From Euglena gracilis (taxonomy: Eukaryota; Euglenida; Euglenophyceae; Euglenales), in assembly GCA_039621445.1 (NCBI GenBank), contig CP154956.1, positions 67,030,452 through 67,094,451 of the forward strand: DNA of 64,000 nt. Direction: 5' to 3'. The notes beneath the pieces were generated by a model. That model made no database searches, was not told the DNA's origin, and saw only the letters and a list, made by a program, of their open reading frames with translations. Below, in pieces: positions 18,363-29,446 of this stretch. Every line of letters starts with the position of its first letter. Within the stretch, counting starts at the first letter, position 1. The position numbers and the translations under genes are program-made.

Positions 18363-21227
18363 GGCTCATTGCGGGAAATTGGTGATGGACTTTTTGGTGG
18401 TCGGTACCGACTAGTCGGTAGCGACTAGTCGGTACCGACTGTTGGTGATGGCCTACCGACCATTGGTGGTCGGGCCGACTAGTCGGCCCGACCACCAATT
18501 TTAAGTCCACCCCCCCCCTCCAAAAAAGTTTTTAAGCCCCCCCCCCCTCCAAAAAAAATTCATTGAAATATGAAGGAAAATGACTCGAAACCCACCCAAA
18601 TGCCTTCAGAAACCCCCATTCGGGGGTCCATTTGCCAAAAAAATTGGGTAATATGTTCTTTTTGCGCCAGTTCTGTGAAACTTGTCTTTGTCCAGGAGTC
18701 CAGTTGCCGGGGTGGGGGCCCGGGGGGGGGGGGGCGAACCCCCCCCCCCCGGAGGAGGCCGTAGTAGGAGGGCCAAATCGTGCTCCCGAAGGAACCCCGA
18801 TATGCGAACTATGCACACCGTAAACAAAACAGTCCTAAGGCGCCTTCGGCGCCCTTGGTCGTCTAGCGGGGGGGGCTGCCGCCCCCCCCCGCACCCCCCC
18901 CCGCCCTCCAATAACAAAATCCCCTCCGGGGGGTAAGCGGGGGGGGCCAGGCGCGCATGTCATGCCACGCGCACCGTAAACAAAACAGTCCTAAGGCGCC
19001 TTCGGCGCCCTTGGTCGTCTAGCGGGGGGGGGCTGCCCCCCCCCCCCCCACCCCCCCCCCGCCCTCCAATAGCAAAATCCCCTCCGGGGGGTACCCGACC
19101 CAGGGCCAGGCGCGCATGTAATGCCACGCGCACCGTAAACAAAACAGTCCTAAGGCGCCTTCGGCGCCCTTGGTCGTCTAGCGGGGGGGGGGGGCTGCCG
19201 CCCCCCCCCCCCCCCCCCCCCGCCCTCCAATAACAAAATCCCCTCCGGGGGGTAACCGACCCAGGGCCAGGCGCGCATGTAATGCCACGCGCACCGTAAA
19301 CAAAACAGTCCAAAGGCGCCTCCGGCGCCCATAGTCGTCTAGCGGGGGGGGCTGCCCCCCCCACCCCGCACCCCCCCCGCCCTCCAATAACAAAATCCCC
19401 TCCGGGGGGTAACCGACCCAGGGCCAGGCGCGCATGTAATGCCACGCGCACCGTAACAAAACAGGCCTAAGGCGCCTTCGGCGCCCTTGGTCGTCTAGCG
19501 GGGGGGGGCTGCCGCCCCCCCCCGCACCCCCCCCCGCCCTCCAATAACAAAATCCCCTCCGGGGGGTAACCGACCGAGGGCCAGGCGCGCATGTAATGCC
19601 ACGAGCACCGAAAACAAAACAGTCCTAAGGCGCCTTCGGCGCCCTTGGTCGTCTAGCGGGGGGGGGCTGCCGCCCCCCCCGCACCCCCCCCGCCCTCCAA
19701 TAACAAAATCCCCTCCGGGGGGTAACCGAGGGCCAGGCGCGCATGTAATGCCACGCGCACCGTAAACAAAACAGTCCTAAGGCGCCTTCGGCGCCCTTGG
19801 TCGTCTAGCGGGGGGGGGCTGCTGCCCCCCCCCCGCATCACCCCCCCCCCCCGCCCTCCAATAACAAAATCCCCTCCGGGGGGTAACCGACCCAGGGCCA
19901 GGCGCGAATGTAATGCCACGCGCACCGTAAACAAAACAGTCCTAAGGCGCCTTCGGCCCCCTTTGTCGTCTAGCGGGGGGGGGCTGCCCCCCCCCCCCCC
20001 CCCCCCCCCCCCCGCCCTCCAATAACAAAATCCCCTCCGGGGGGTAACCGACCCAGGGCCAGGCGCGCATGTAATGCCACGCGCACCGTAAACAAAACAG
20101 TCCTAAGGCGACTTCGGTGCCCTTGGTCGTCTGGGGGGGGGGGACGCCCCCCCCCCCCCGCACCCCCACCCGCCCTCCAATAACAAAATCTCCTCCGGGG
20201 GGTAACCGGCCCAGGGCCAGGCGCGCATGTAATGCCACGCGCACCGTAAACAAAACAGTCCTAAGGCGCCTTCGGCGCCCTGCCGCCGCCCCCCCCCGCA
20301 CCCCCCCCCCGCCCTCCAATAACAAAATCCCCGCCGGGGGGTAACCGACCCAGTGCAAGGCGCGCATGTAATGCAAAGCGCACGGTAAACTATACAGTCC
20401 TAAGGCGCCTTCGGCGCCTTGGGTGTCTAGCGGGGGGGGGCTGCCGCCCCCCCCGCACCCCCCCCCGCCCTCCAATAACAAAATCCCCTCCGGGGGGTAA
20501 CCGACCCAGGGCCAGGCGCGCATGTAATGCCACGCGCACCGTAAACAAAACAGTCCTAAGGCGCCTTCGGCGCCCTTGGTCGTCTAGCGGGGGGGGGGGG
20601 TTGCCCCCCCCCCCACCCCCCCCCCCCCCGCCCTCCAATAACAAAATCCCCTCCGGGGGGTAACCGACCCAGGGCCAGGCGCGCATCTAATGCCACGCGC
20701 ACCGTAAACAAAACAGTCCTAAGGCGCCTTCGGCGACCTTGGTCGTCTAGCGGGGGGGGGGGGGGCTGCCCCCCCCCCCCCCCCGCACCCCCCCCCCCGC
20801 CCTCCAATAACAAAATCCCCTTGTGTGTGCAAGGCAAGGAAGGCCGAATCGTGCTCCTTATCTCCTGGACAAAGACAACTTTCACAGAACTGGCGCAAAA
20901 AGAAGATATTACCCAAAATTTTTTGCAGATGGACCCCCGAATGGGGGTTTCTGAAGGCATTTGGGTGGGTTTCGAGTCATTTTCCTTCATATTTGAATGA
21001 ATTTTTTTTGGAGGGGGGGGGCTTAAAAACTTTTTTAGAGGGGGGGGGGGTGGACTTAAAATTGGTGGTCGCTAGCGACTAGTCGCTAGCGACTAGTCGC
21101 TAGCGACCCTATCACCAATGGTCGGTACCGACTAGTCGCTAGAAAATGGTCGGTAGCGACCATGGTCGGTACCGACTAGTCGGTACCGACCACCAAAAAG
21201 TCCATCACCAATTTCTCGCTCGGGGCC
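18363..21227. mobile_element. Mutator-like TIR element with 9-bp target duplication
   Basis: The 2,865-bp element is flanked by identical GTAATGTTA at 18354-18362 and 21228-21236. Its ends are inverted: GGCTCATTGCGGGAAATTGG on the left, GGCCCCGAGCGAGAAATTGG read from the right. The arms continue through TGATGGACTTTTTGGTGGTC, CGGTACCGACTAGTCGGTA palindromes, a poly-C segment, then GAAAATGACTCGAAACCCAC and CTTTGTCCAGGAG, about 340 bp per arm. A 9-bp duplication with long TIRs is the hallmark of Mutator-like elements (family knowledge). There is no transposase; the interior is a satellite (18840-20820). Left-arm boundary near 18,697-18,700, right-arm boundary near 20,858. Confidence 0.85.
18840..20820. 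repeat. Satellite cargo, about 13 units of roughly 157 bp
   Basis: Each unit contains CGTAAACAAAACAGTCCTAA, the hairpin GGCGCCTTCGGCGCC, TTGGTCGTCTAGCGGGG, a variable G/C run, CCCTCCAATAACAAAATCCC, CTCCGGGGGGTAACCGACCC and GGCCAGGCGCGCATGTAATG. The hairpin starts near 18840, 18997, 19155, 19313, 19471, 19628, 19785, 19943, 20105, 20262, 20405, 20562 and 20722. Units differ mainly in C/G run length, with occasional deletions (20262 and 20405 units). The many alanine/glycine/proline ORFs in all frames are artefacts. Confidence 0.85.
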
Positions 21228-21464
21228 GTAATGTTACCACTGTTTCGAAAGGATTCTAGTTCGGAAGACCACAGACGGCGGCCAAAATCTGCCAGGCTGC
21301 CACATATTCTCATTCCGAGTTCCGGCCGTCCAGATCTGTACAGCGGATCCTAATTCAGCTTCGCTTTGTCCAAAAAATCTGTCGTCAGTCTGCCGTCCGT
21401 CGTCGAGGTTGAGAAACACAGACTTTGACCAAAACCATGTTGCTTTTCAAACACAGCCTTAAAT

Positions 21465-21549
21465 AACTGCGTCTTAAACGCAGACTCTTGACCTGAGTCT
21501 GCGTTTCGAAACGCAGACTCAGGTCAGAGTCTGCGTTTAAGACGCAGTT
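21465..21549. repeat. 85-bp near-perfect palindrome
   Basis: AACTGCGTCTTAAACGCAGA at the left is mirrored at the right end; the centre is GCGTTTCGAAACGC. It is the cleanest member of the family at 16730-16830. Confidence 0.7.
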
Positions 21550-21888
21550 CTTGATATAGAGCAACGATAAAATGACAGAGGGCAATTTTTTTGGAAGAAG
21601 GACAAATACTTTTGGGACACAGTGCAAAAAATTTTGAGACGTTTGGGAAAATTTTTGAAGGCTGGGCGAAAACTCCGACACATTGGGGCAATTTTTTTGC
21701 CAGTCGTGGGCTAACATTTCGGACACCATATGTAACCACCCTCCATTTAGACCAATAGAATTGAGCAGGACTTAATTTTTTCAGCCAAGGCACAAACCTG
21801 CAGTCGGTATGAGCCCCACCATGTTCTCCATTCATCAATTTGGCATATGGTGTTTTCTTTTACAACCAAGAAGTGCACTTTTGGCCAG

Positions 21889-22463
21889 GTTACCTTTGAG
21901 AATGAAGAGCAAGCTGACATGGCTTTCAATTATGCTCCTGGGCATCTTATTGACGGGAAAATGGTTTCTTTTTCTTCAAATTATTCTTGATTGCAACCTT
22001 CCCCTTCAGGTGGATGTGAAAAAGGCAGAACCAAAGGGGTCCCCAAATTTGGTTCAGAGGGCTGGGGCATACCCAGCCGTGGGAGCGTATTCCACCCCAG
22101 TGACATATGGTTCTGGGGCACCCTTGCAGCCACTTGGAAGAGGGGTGCCTCACCAGCTGCCAAGTCCTCTGCAAACTTTTCCAGTGCGGACGTCTGTGCC
22201 GCGACCAACAGTGCCGCAGATCAGTGTGAAGGGAGGTTATTCTGGCGTTGAGAATGCCACAATTTCCAAAATTTTTGTTGGAGGATTGGCTCATCACACC
22301 ACAGAAGGTGTGCAGAAGTGTTTTTCTGTTCCTCTGCTTCTCCGTTGCAGATTCCTTGTATGCCTATTTTTCGCAATTTGGAAATGTTTTGGGTTGCGAA
22401 GTAATGCGACGTGATGGTGTACCACGCGGTTTTGGCTTTGTGGTTTTTTCTCATTCTGCAGAG
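21889..22463 (+). CDS. Three-RRM RNA-binding protein, exons 6-8 (end of RRM2, linker, most of RRM3)
   Basis: Exon 6 is 21889-21963 and completes RRM2: VTFENEEQADMAFNYAPGHL, then IDGKM. Exon 7 is 22010-22307 (VDVKKAEPKGSPN, then an 80-residue linker rich in P, G, S and V, then SKIFVGGLAHHTTE). Exon 8 is 22351-22463 (DSLYAYFSQFGNVLGCEVM, RNP1 RGFGFVVF at residues 283-290, SHSAE). Introns are 46 and 43 nt, GT-AG, phase kept. The VDVK(K/N)A hinge after RRM2 repeats that after RRM1. The 22463 donor (GAG/GTGTGC) interrupts RRM3 before its last helix and strand, which are found at 32680. An upstream start inside 21809-21888 is unlikely, since that stretch ends in a good acceptor and reads unlike an RRM. 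Confidence 0.82.
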
Positions 22464-22531
22464 GTGTGCCCGCAACCAGTTTCAGTCATTGAAACATGTC
22501 CTTGATTGCACTCGAAGATTTTATCTTTAAA

Positions 22532-22600
22532 ACCGTGTTCAGCCCGCCAAATGCCTGCCCTGAAATTTGTGGTCATGAACACGGATTTCAGGGCAGGCAT
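22532..22600. repeat. Tiny foldback of the zinc-finger TIR terminus
   Basis: GTGTTCAGCCCGCCAAATGC and GCCCTGAAATTTGTGGTCAT are followed at once by inverted GATTTCAGGGCAGGCATCCG, so only the termini remain. It is probably a solo or internally deleted copy of the family at 8.7-14.7 kb. Confidence 0.6.
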
Positions 22601-22789
22601 CCGTTCCTGACCACAGACAGGGAGTCCAAGACAGGGAGTCCAATTCAGTTTTGGTTCCTGTCGGGGGGGGGGATTCGCCGTTTTGGTAGTCGACACGCCT
22701 GGCCCATGCTCTGGCCCATTTTTGTGGGCTGTTCCGGCGCACTTTGAGGCCCAAAACGGCCATTTTGGGGGTTTTTTTGTCTTTTTTTG

Positions 22790-24480
22790 TGTCAAAATTT
22801 TTTCAAAATATCTCAACAATGAAGCAGAATCAAAGGAAATGCCCGTTGACCAAAAATGAAGCCCTTGGAATGCCTGTTTCGATTTAGCCGTTTTTGGGCA
22901 TTGGGGGACCCCCTCCCCCCGGGAGTTTCGAGATGGGTGGGTGGTATGCTGCTGGAATTTTAAGGTGAGGCAAACCAAGGAAGGCACTCCAAGGCGGGCC
23001 AAAAGTGCCTCGGCACTTGTCCGGTGCCAAGAGCGCCAGAGACCCAGAAAAGCCCATTTTTGTCAAATAATCAAAAATTCCAAAAAAAATCCAAAACGTT
23101 GGGCAAAGAAAATCACTGGGGACCCGTATAGATTGGCAGGGCTAATTGTGCTTCTGGGCCGAGCCGGGCCGCCATGGCCCGCCCCCCCCCCCTCTTCCGA
23201 CTCTGCCATTTCGCCGGGGTCCAAAAATCGGTCAAAAATCGATTTTTCGAATATATCTCGAGAAAACGTACATTATATCCGGAAGTGTCCCACTGACGAA
23301 ATGCACCCCTGGAGGCCCTCTATCGCCCCCCGTTTGCCATTTTGACCGCCGGCACGCCTCACCCGTGTTCTGGCGCGCTTTTGCGGCCCAAAACGGCCAT
23401 TTTGGGGTGTTTTTTTTGGGCTGTTTTTTTGGCCAAAGAATCAGTTTTTCCAAAATATCTCGACAATGAAGCAAAATCAAAGAAAATGTCCGGAGAGCAA
23501 AAATGAAGCCCTTGGAATGCCCTATCCAGCCATGTTTTATTTTTCTCCTAACTCTTCGTGTAGCCCAAGTTACAGTCATTTTTCGGGCAATTTTGGTCCA
23601 TTTCTGGGACCATTTTGGGCTGTTTTCGGGTCAGAAAATCGATGTTTCCAAAATATCTCGAAAATGAAACAAAATCAAAGGAAATGTGCGGAGATCTAAA
23701 TTGGAACGCCCTATCTAACGGTATTTTTGATTTCCCCGCAACTCCCCACCATACATCTCTTTAAGGACCCCGGGGGGGGGGTGCTGGGCTAGGGCTAGAA
23801 ATTTGGGCTGGCTAGAAATTTGGGCTGGCTAGCCCGCCCCCCCCCCCGGGGGGGGGGCTGGACCCCGGCTGGACCCGAACCGGGGCGAGCTGGACTGAAA
23901 TCGGAAAAATGCCCCAAAATGACCTGCAAAACACAGTTTTGAAAAAATGATGCATCTGAAACCCCCCAAAAATGCCCCAAACGCCCCCCAAACCCCATTT
24001 TTGGCCACTTTTGAACACAGTTTTTCAAAAAATTTCGGCGCTTTGCGCCGAAAAATTTTGGGCTGGACCCCCAAAAAAGGGGCTGGCTAGCTGGGCTAGC
24101 AGCACCCCCCCCCCGGGGGGGGGTGCTGCTGCGGCTGGGCTGGGCCCAAATCGGGGCTGGCTGCAGCCGGCCCCCCCCCGGGGGGGGGTTCGCAAAACCT
24201 TAGAGAGATGTATGCTCCCCACCTGGTCCGAAATATGGCCAATTTACGACCCAAAACAGTGCGGTAGGCTTGCGCCTTGGCTGTTTTCGGCCGCTTTTTG
24301 GGGGGTCAAAAATCGATTTTTCTAAAATTTCTCAACAATGGTGGGGAATCAAAGGAAATGCCCAGAGATCTGAATTGAAGCCCTTAAAATGCCCTATCTA
24401 CGGTATTTTGATTTCCCCGCAACTCCCCGCCTAGCCCGAGTTACGGCCATTTTTCGGCCAATTTTGGCCAATTTTGTAAA
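22790..24480. repeat. Dispersed 250-300 bp repeat with ATCAAAGGAAATGCC core
   Basis: At least four diverged copies share AAAATATCTC(G/A)A(C/A)AATGAA, CAAAATCAAAGGAAATG, GAAGCCCTTGGAATGCCCTA, GATTTCCCCGCAACTCCCC and GAGTTACGGCCATTTTTCGG. More copies are at 25360-26180, 28380-28520, 31500-31640 and 37800-38180. It is the most abundant dispersed repeat of the window. One copy is the host for the insertion at 23750. Confidence 0.65.
23750..24214. mobile_element. 465-bp TIR element with 8-bp target duplication
   Basis: CTCCCCAC flanks both ends (23742-23749, 24215-24222). Inverted ends read CATACATCTCTTTAAGG and, from the right, CATACATCTCTCTAAGG. The interior consists of GGCTGGCTAGC motifs with C/G runs, a GGCGCTTTGCGCCG hairpin and no ORF. 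Removing it restores the dispersed-repeat sequence GATTTCCCCGCAACTCCCC(A/G)CC, as in the copy at 24411-24435. An 8-bp duplication is typical of hAT or P-type elements. Confidence 0.85.
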
Positions 24481-25556
24481 GTTTTGACTTAGCCATTTTG
24501 GGGCATTTTTGGTCAAAAGGTCGAAAAAAAATCGAAAAAATTTTATTGCCCAAAACGATGTTTTTTTCCCTCCCGGACCCAGAAAACACTGTTTTTGAGC
24601 TCAAAATTAGCGTTTTTCAACCCGCCAGCGCCCTGTTTTTGGCCCGAAACCCATTGACTTTGGGTCAAAAACGGGTCAAAACAATCAAAAAATTTTTTGC
24701 CCGAAACGATGTTTTTTACCCCGGGGGGCCAGAAAAAACTGTTTTTGAGCCGAAAACGAGCGCTTTCCGACCCCCCGGTGCATCATCATAATCTAAAATA
24801 TGCAATGCTAGTCTTTTTGGCCGTCCATTACGTGCTAGTCCAATTAAGAGCTCAGCATTATTCAAAACCTGGTATTGTCAATTTGGGGTGTTGTCAATTG
24901 GGCAAACATTCTGGATTGGGGGGGTTCAAGTGGGGGGGGGGTTGGTGGTATGTATTTGTGAAGATGAAAGAGGGAAATGTTTCTGAGGTTTAGGGCGTCG
25001 CTGAAGCCTAGGGGGCAGGGGGTCCAGTCAGCCAGCAGATTGTCACAGATTTTCCATTTTTGGAGGAAAAAATGGACAAGATAAGGGTCAGAAATTAAAA
25101 AAAAACCATTTTTGTTCTTTTGGGGTTTATTTCCAAAAGGCCACTTTTTACCCAATAATTTTAAAAAGGGGTTAAAAGTTTTTTAAAAAAACTTCGGTCT
25201 CACGGACCTGAGGCCAGGAATATAGAAGCTGTCAAACGGTGCCTGGCAGCTCATTTCTCAAGTTCAAACCTGTTTTCAGCGGGGGGGTGGGGGCTGATAT
25301 CGGGGATTCACGAAAATTGCAGGAAATTCAGGGCCCGGATTTGAGATGATGGACGCTCCCCAGGGCTTTTTTTATGTCCCCAGTGATTTCCTTTGATTGC
25401 TCACCATTTTGGAGATATTCTGAAGAATTTGATTTTTTTTGCCCCAAATGACCCAAAGACCGGTTAAAACAGGCTGTATTTGGGGCCAGGTGCACAGCTG
25501 GCCCTGGTGGCTTGGAGGGTCCCAAGGGCTTTATTTCAGGTTCCCCAGGGATTTCC

Positions 25557-25945
25557 TTTGATTGGCCAGCATATTTTTAGAGATATTTTTTAATTTTTCA
25601 ATTTTTTCTACCCCAAAAATGGACATAAACGGCTATGACAGAAAGCGAAGCGCCCCTCAAAGTGGCCATTATTCGGGCTAGATGTGGTGGTATGGGAAAA
25701 TCAAAATCAAAATACCCTGAGAAAGGGCGTTCTAGGGGCCCTATTGGATTCCTTTGATTGGCCAGCATATTTTTAGAGATATTTTTTAATTTTTCAATTT
25801 TTTCTACCCCAAAAATGGACATAAACGGCTATGACAGAAAGCGAAGCGCCCCTCAAAGTGGCCATTATTCGGGCTAGATGTGGTGGTATGGGAAAATCAA
25901 AATCAAAATACCCTGAGAAAGGGCGTTCTAGGGGCCCTATTGGAT
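25557..25945. repeat. Tandem duplication of a 196-bp unit
   Basis: Two nearly identical copies start at 25557 and 25753 (TTTGATTGGCCAGCATATTT through GGGGCCCTATTGGATT). The near identity indicates a recent duplication. The two identical short minus-strand ORFs over them are not genes. Confidence 0.8.
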
Positions 25946-26939
25946 TTTTTTTAGTCACCAGGCATTTCCTTTTATTTTGCTTCATTTTCTAGATATTTTG
26001 ACATCGATTTATTGACCCCGAAAACAGCCCAGCATCTCCCCAAAAAAACAGGCCAAAACCGGCCGAAAACCGGCCGTAACTTGGGCTACATGACGAGTTT
26101 GAAAAGAAAGTAAAGCATGGCTGGGTAGGGCATTCCAAGGGCTTCATTTTTGGTCACCGGGCATTTCCTTTGATTTGATTGTGTCTCAAATTTTGATTTG
26201 AGAGCAAAAGAGAACAACTTTGGTGCTTTGAACTGCTTGGGTCACTTGTTTGACCAGTGTGGACCAGTGGTAGGACCGAGTTCAGTCACAATTTTAAGCA
26301 TTTTTGTGCCGAGAATGGGGTTTTTGGGATTTTCCAGGGAAGTTTTTCCACCGCCCCCAGGTCTCATTTTTGGATTTTTTTTGCTCAGTCGGCCTGGTCT
26401 ATTTTCAGGAGGGGGGTGTTCCCCCAGGGCGGAACGGGAATCGGCCAAACAGCCAGGGTGGTGGGTGGGGGGGGGGTCCCCCACCCCCTGGGGGGGGGGG
26501 GGTCGACCACCCCCTCCACCACCTCCTCCCGTATTTCCGGGAGCACCAATTTTCGATTCCAAAATATTTTCCCGGCACCTTCGGCACCGGGTGGATTTGT
26601 TAAAAATTCTGTGAAAATGCTGTGGTGGGTGGGGGGGTCAACCACCCCCCCCTCCCGGGTGGGGGGTCGACCCCCCTCACCAAGCTTTCCCGTGCTGCCC
26701 TGGGTTCTGCCCAATTTCTTTTCAAATTTTTGAGGTTGTTTTTCTGTTCCATTCTTTCGAAACAAGAAAAAAACCTTCAGGAAAGTGTTTCGCCAGCACA
26801 CGTACCTTTTTAACTCTGAAACAATTTATAAACCAGGTTTTGAATAGTGCTGAGCTCTTGATAAGCGCGCACCCACCCCTTCATTGACCCCTCCATACAT
26901 ACCGGCACACCCCAGGGAGCTCTTTTGACTGAAATCCAT

Positions 26940-27193
26940 GTGTTTTGTGCCAGAAACAAGGCGCTGGGGGGTCGAAAAACGCTCGTTTTTCGGCTCAAAA
27001 ACAGTTTTTTTTCTTTTAAAAACATCGTTTCGGGCAAAAAAAAAATTTCGATTTTTTTCGACTTTTTTGACCCGGTTTTGACCCAAAGTCAATGGGTCGG
27101 CGGCCCAAAACGGGGCGCCAGCCGGACGAAAAACGCTCGTTTTCGGCTCAAAAACAGTTTTTCCGGGTCCGGGAGGCCAAAAAACATCGTTCA

Positions 27194-27225
<32 letters not shown>

Positions 27226-28300
27226 AAAAAAAAATATTTTCGAATTTTTTCGACTTTTTTGACCCGGTTTTGACCCAAAGTCAATGGGTCGGCGGCCCAA
27301 AACGGGGCGCCAGCCGGACGAAAAACGCTCGTTTTCGGCTCAAAAACAGTTTTTCCGGGACCGGGAGGCCAAAAAACATCGTTTCGGGCAAAAAAAAAAA
27401 TTTCGAATTTTTTCGACTTTTTTGACCCGGTTTTGACCCAAAGTCAATGGGTCGGCGGCCCAAAACGGGGCGCTGGCGGGTCGAAAAACGCTCGTTTTCG
27501 GCTCAAAAACAGTTTTTCCGGGTCCGGGAGGCCCAAAAACATCGTTACGGGCAAAAAAAAATTTTTCGCTTTTTTTCGACTTTTTTGACCCGGTTTGACC
27601 CAAAGTCAATGGGTCGGCGGCCCAAAACGGGGCGCCAGCCGGACGAAAAACGCTCGTTTTTGGCTCAAACCCACCTTTTTCTTTTTTTTTTTTTTTTTTT
27701 TTTCCCGTGTCGCAGGAGGCCAAAAAAAAAACATCGTTTCGGGCAAAAAAAAATTTTCGATTTTTTTCGACTTTTTTGACCCGGTTTTGACCCAAAGTCA
27801 ATGGGTCGGCGGCCCAAAACGGGGCGCCAGCCGGACGAAAAACGCTCGTTTTCGGCTCAAAAACAGTTTTTCCGGGTCCGGGAGGCCAAAAAACATCGTT
27901 TCGGGCAAAAAAAAAATTTTCGATTTTTTTCGACTTTTTTGACCCGGTTTTGACCCAAAGTCAATGGGTCGGCGGCCCAAAACGGGGCGCTGGCGGGTCG
28001 AAAAACGCTCGTTTTCGGCTCAAAAACAGTTTTTTTTTTTTTTCTTTTTTTTTTTTTCCGCGGTCCGGGAGGCCAAAAAACTCGTTCGGTCAAAAAAAAA
28101 ATTTTTTCGAATTTTTTTCGACTTTTTTGACCCGGTTTTGACCCAAAGTCAATGGGTCGGCGGCCCAAAACGGGGCGCTGGCGGGTCGAAAAACGCTCGT
28201 TTTCGGCTCAAAAACAGTTTTTCCGGGTCCGGGAGGCCAAAAAAACATCGTTTCGGGCAAAAAAAAATTTTTCGATTTTTTTCGACTTTTTGGGCCGAAA
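26940..28300. repeat. Tandem array, seven units of about 160-190 bp
   Basis: Each unit has GACCCAAAGTCAATGGGTCG, CGGCCCAAAACGGGGCGC, GAAAAACGCTCGTTTTCGGC, TCAAAAACAG, CCGGGTCCGGGAGGCCAAAA, ACATCGTTTCGGGC and a variable A/T run. CAATGGGTCGG starts near 27088, 27281, 27447, 27607, 27799, 27961 and 28149. Homopolymer inserts (up to about 45 A/T) vary between units. Inverted or diverged relatives lie at 24500-24790 and 31300-31400. Confidence 0.8.
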
Positions 28301-29275
28301 ACGGCTAAGTCGAACAGAGGGAAATGTGTACAAAATGGCCTGAAATGGCCCAAATTGGCCAAAAAACGCCCGTATCTAGGGCTGGGCGGTGAGTTGCGGG
28401 GAAACCAAAATCCCAGTAGATAGAGCGTTCCAAGGGCTTCAATTTAGGTCTCCGGACATTTCCTTTGATTTTGCATCATTTTCGAGAAATTTTGAAAACA
28501 TTGGTTTTTTGACCCCCCACCCCCCGAAAACGGCTAAGTCGAACAGAGCTACAAAATTTCGCCAAAAAGGGTGCTTGTTCGGGTCACGGGAGGGTCACGG
28601 GGGGTCACAGGGGGGTCACGTGGGTAACACCCCCATTAGCATCAAAGGTGGAAAAAAAGTCGGTTTGTGGCCAAAATCAAGCATCAAGAAGTGCAAGGGT
28701 TTCAGGGAGGGGGGTGTACCCCCGTGATCCCCCCGCGACCCACACATAGAGGGTTTCCAGATCCCAGTAAGACCCAAAGGTGTCACCCAAATTAGGAATG
28801 GGTTCAAATTAGGAATCAAAATTGCCAAAAATGTATGATAAATTCCTAATTGTATATATTTTTGGACCCAAAAGTTCTAAAAATAGGTCACACATGACGT
28901 TGCGTGTGAGGTCACACTGGTCACACGTGACCCGTCAAAACTGCCACGTTCCCCCCGCGACCCCGCCCGCAACCCGTACACACCCCCGATATATGTTGAC
29001 GCCAAAGGCGGCCGAGACGGTAATGGATTTTGCAATTTTATTTTTTTGAAATGTGATTTTACTGGTCAGGTGGCTGCCGAAGGCAGCCGAGACGGTAACG
29101 CCCTTTGAACCATTGAAAATGGTATTGCAAAGAAAAATACCACACTCATGCCACAAAACTTTTTTCTTCCCAAAATCTCGGGGAGGGGTGGCCGCCCCCC
29201 CCACCCCCCCTTGTGACACCTATGCCCCCAGCTGAACAATTAATCCCCCCCCCCCCGAGTAAGGTTGGTAGAATA

Positions 29276-29446
29276 CCCCCCCCCCCCTTATTGTCCCCTC
29301 CCCCTTATTGTCCCTGGGTCCTGGCCGACGGGGGTTTTTTGGCTCGGCCAACGAAATTCCTTTGGTACGGTCTCATTGTCCGTCCCCCCTTATTGTCCGA
29401 TCGGGCCTCCCGGGGTCAGGTCGGTGGGACAATAAGGGGGGGGGGG
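29276..29446. mobile_element. Poly-C-ended MITE with TA duplication, second copy of the 3581 element
   Basis: Ends CCCCCCCTTATTGTCCC and GGGACAATAAGGGGGGG, TA on both outer sides (29274-29275, 29447-29448). The interior shares CTGGCCGACGGGGGTTTTTT, GGCTCGGCCAA(C/T)GAAATTCC and TTTGGTAC with 3581-3744. The core ATATTGTC is TTATTGTC here at both ends, so the two termini changed together. Confidence 0.8.

Larger units (their letters stand above)
7246..21888 (+). other. Giant intron (about 14.6 kb) splitting RRM2
   Basis: RRM2 breaks off after RGFGF at 7245 and resumes with VTFENEEQADMAF at 21889 after a TTTTGGCCAG acceptor, in the same phase. The interval has no host exon I can support and consists of nested TIR elements, hairpins and arrays listed separately. 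Unassigned parts (7.5-7.7, 12.7-13.3, 16.85-17.2, 18.15-18.35, 21.56-21.88 kb) show only low-complexity or single-copy DNA. The donor is not canonical in the position needed, so two separate gene fragments remain possible. Confidence 0.55.

Noticed and set aside
18680-20990. Many alanine/glycine/proline-rich ORFs of 60-190 codons in several frames
   Set aside because: They are translations of the 157-bp satellite with its G/C runs; the same peptide recurs per unit and in opposite strands.
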